This document shows positions 5,220-6,261 of a stretch of DNA of 6,261 nt, piece by piece; position 1 is the stretch's first letter; each line of letters opens with the position of its first letter. The notes under the pieces are model-generated. The model worked only from the letters and a program-made list of their open reading frames with translations, was not told the DNA's origin and made no database searches. Location: contig WFOM01000218.1 of assembly GCA_015488075.1 (NCBI GenBank), positions 1 through 6,261 of the forward strand. Reading direction: 5' to 3'. The stretch comes from Helicobacteraceae bacterium. Its GTDB lineage: Bacteria > Campylobacterota > Campylobacteria > Campylobacterales > Sulfurimonadaceae. Position numbers and translations under genes: made by a program.

Positions 5220-6253
5220 CAGTAAATTTTTAGTTCATTATATAAGCTATCTCTTTCAACAGGGATAAATCCGCTATCTTTTATAAGCCCTACAAACTCA
5301 TCTAAATCTATCCCGTTTGCACTTGCAGCACCGGCAGCTGAGTTTATAGACTCCCTCTCGATCGTTCCATCTAAATCGTTTGCACCAAACTCCTGGGCAA
5401 CAAGTGCAAGATTTACTGTTGAAGTAACCCAGTATGCTTTGAGATTTGGTATGTTGTCCAAAACTATTCTGCTTATGGCAAAAGTTCTTAGTATCTCATT
5501 TGCAGTTATAGCTTCTTTTATATTTAGGTAGTTGTTTTCCATCTGGTAAACAAGAGGTATAAAGCAGTTAAACCCGCCTGTTTCATCTTGCAAGTCTCGG
5601 ACTCTTAACATATGATCAATCCTGTGAGATCTGTTTTCAACATGGCCAAAAAGCATGGTTACATTTGATTTTTTGCCTCTTTGGTGCCATTTTTTATGAA
5701 TTTCGAGCCACTCTTTTGAGCTTACTTTCCCTTTGCATATATAATCTCTTACTTTCTCATCAAATATCTCAGCACCCCCTCCTGGCATCGAGTCAACTCC
5801 ATTTTCTGCCATAAGATCAAGTATCTCGTCATAGCTTTTGTTATACTCGGTTGCCAAAAAGTGCACTTCAGCGGCAGTTAGAGCTTTTATATGTATATGC
5901 GGGAAGTTTTCTTTTATCTTTTTAAATATCTCAAGATACCATTTTAACCCGGTTTGAGGGTTGTGGGCTGAGACTATATGAACCTCTTTTATACCTCTGC
6001 TAGAGGCATCCTCAACTATACCTAAAATCTCATCATGACTCATAGTGTATGGGTTTGGATTTTTTCTACTTGCGCTATATGCACAAAACTTGCATACATC
6101 TTTACATATATTTGTAGGGTTTATATGGCGGTTTATATTGAAGTATGTTTTTTTACCATGAAGTTTTTGTCTAATCTCATCCGCCATTCTTCCAAGTTCA
6201 AAAAAATCTGCTTCATATAACTCTAATGCTTTTTTTAAATCTATTCTATCCAT
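5219..6253 (-). CDS. mqnE: Aminofutalosine synthase, radical SAM enzyme of menaquinone synthesis
   Basis: MqnE joins S-adenosylmethionine to 3-[(1-carboxyvinyl)oxy]benzoate by a radical route, giving aminofutalosine in the futalosine pathway to menaquinone. The protein has 344 residues. HINPTNICKDVCKFCAYSA at 43-61 holds the C-x3-C-x2-C cluster motif (C50, C54, C57). MPGGGAEIFDEKVRDYICKGK (156-176) is the MqnE form of the shared MqnC/MqnE motif and argues against the cyclase MqnC. The family-typical EVHIVSAHNPQTG (90-102) and LFGHVENRSHRIDHMLRVRDLQDETGGF (201-228) are also intact. Only 8 bases before the ATG at 6253 are visible; they hold no ribosome binding site and no in-frame stop, so an earlier start cannot be excluded, although the length fits the family. 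The glycosyltransferase gene follows with a one-base overlap. No other menaquinone gene is in the window. Confidence 0.94.
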   Translation of the reverse strand: MDRIDLKKALELYEADFFELGRMADEIRQKLHGKKTYFNINRHINPTNICKDVCKFCAYSASRKNPNPYTMSHDEILGIVEDASSRGIKEVHIVSAHNPQTGLKWYLEIFKKIKENFPHIHIKALTAAEVHFLATEYNKSYDEILDLMAENGVDSMPGGGAEIFDEKVRDYICKGKVSSKEWLEIHKKWHQRGKKSNVTMLFGHVENRSHRIDHMLRVRDLQDETGGFNCFIPLVYQMENNYLNIKEAITANEILRTFAISRIVLDNIPNLKAYWVTSTVNLALVAQEFGANDLDGTIERESINSAAGAASANGIDLDEFVGLIKDSGFIPVERDSLYNELKIY

Positions 6254-6261
6254 TTTAAAAC

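Overview
The window is AT-rich, with lysine-rich proteins and many short A/T runs. Three genes together suggest a member of the Campylobacterota (epsilonproteobacteria), most like the Sulfurimonas/Sulfurovum type: a PEB4-like periplasmic parvulin, a futalosine-pathway menaquinone enzyme (MqnE), and a soluble PAS hybrid histidine kinase. This placement is by recognition of the proteins, not by a search. It is densely coded chromosomal sequence with no tRNA, rRNA, insertion sequence, CRISPR array or phage gene that I can see.

Layout. The left half is read on the minus strand. From right to left it holds a 638-residue hybrid histidine kinase (3474-1558), a secreted parvulin-type peptidyl-prolyl isomerase (1485-649), and, 4 bases after the isomerase stop, a PLP-dependent enzyme of the ACC deaminase/D-cysteine desulfhydrase family. 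The last starts at a TTG and runs off the left edge. A short divergent intergenic region (3475-3570) then fires rightward into nth (endonuclease III) and a small three-cysteine lipoprotein. On the right, mqnE and a family 2 glycosyltransferase are read leftward. They are joined by a one-base TGATG overlap, and the glycosyltransferase runs tail to tail into the lipoprotein gene with a 29-base overlap.

How the genes relate. The neighbours serve different jobs: base-excision repair, extracytoplasmic protein folding, menaquinone synthesis, surface glycan building, signalling, and amino-acid or sulfur metabolism. The gene order therefore looks like ordinary compact packing and not one dedicated pathway. 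I find no convincing new multi-gene system.

The points most worth a second look are small. An inverted repeat covers the ribosome binding site (and a candidate -10) of the parvulin gene. The promoters of nth and the kinase overlap. The nth gene has a 12-base tandem repeat that makes two in-frame starts. The kinase carries a receiver domain without a phospho-acceptor in front of an intact one. The glycosyltransferase is translationally coupled to mqnE.
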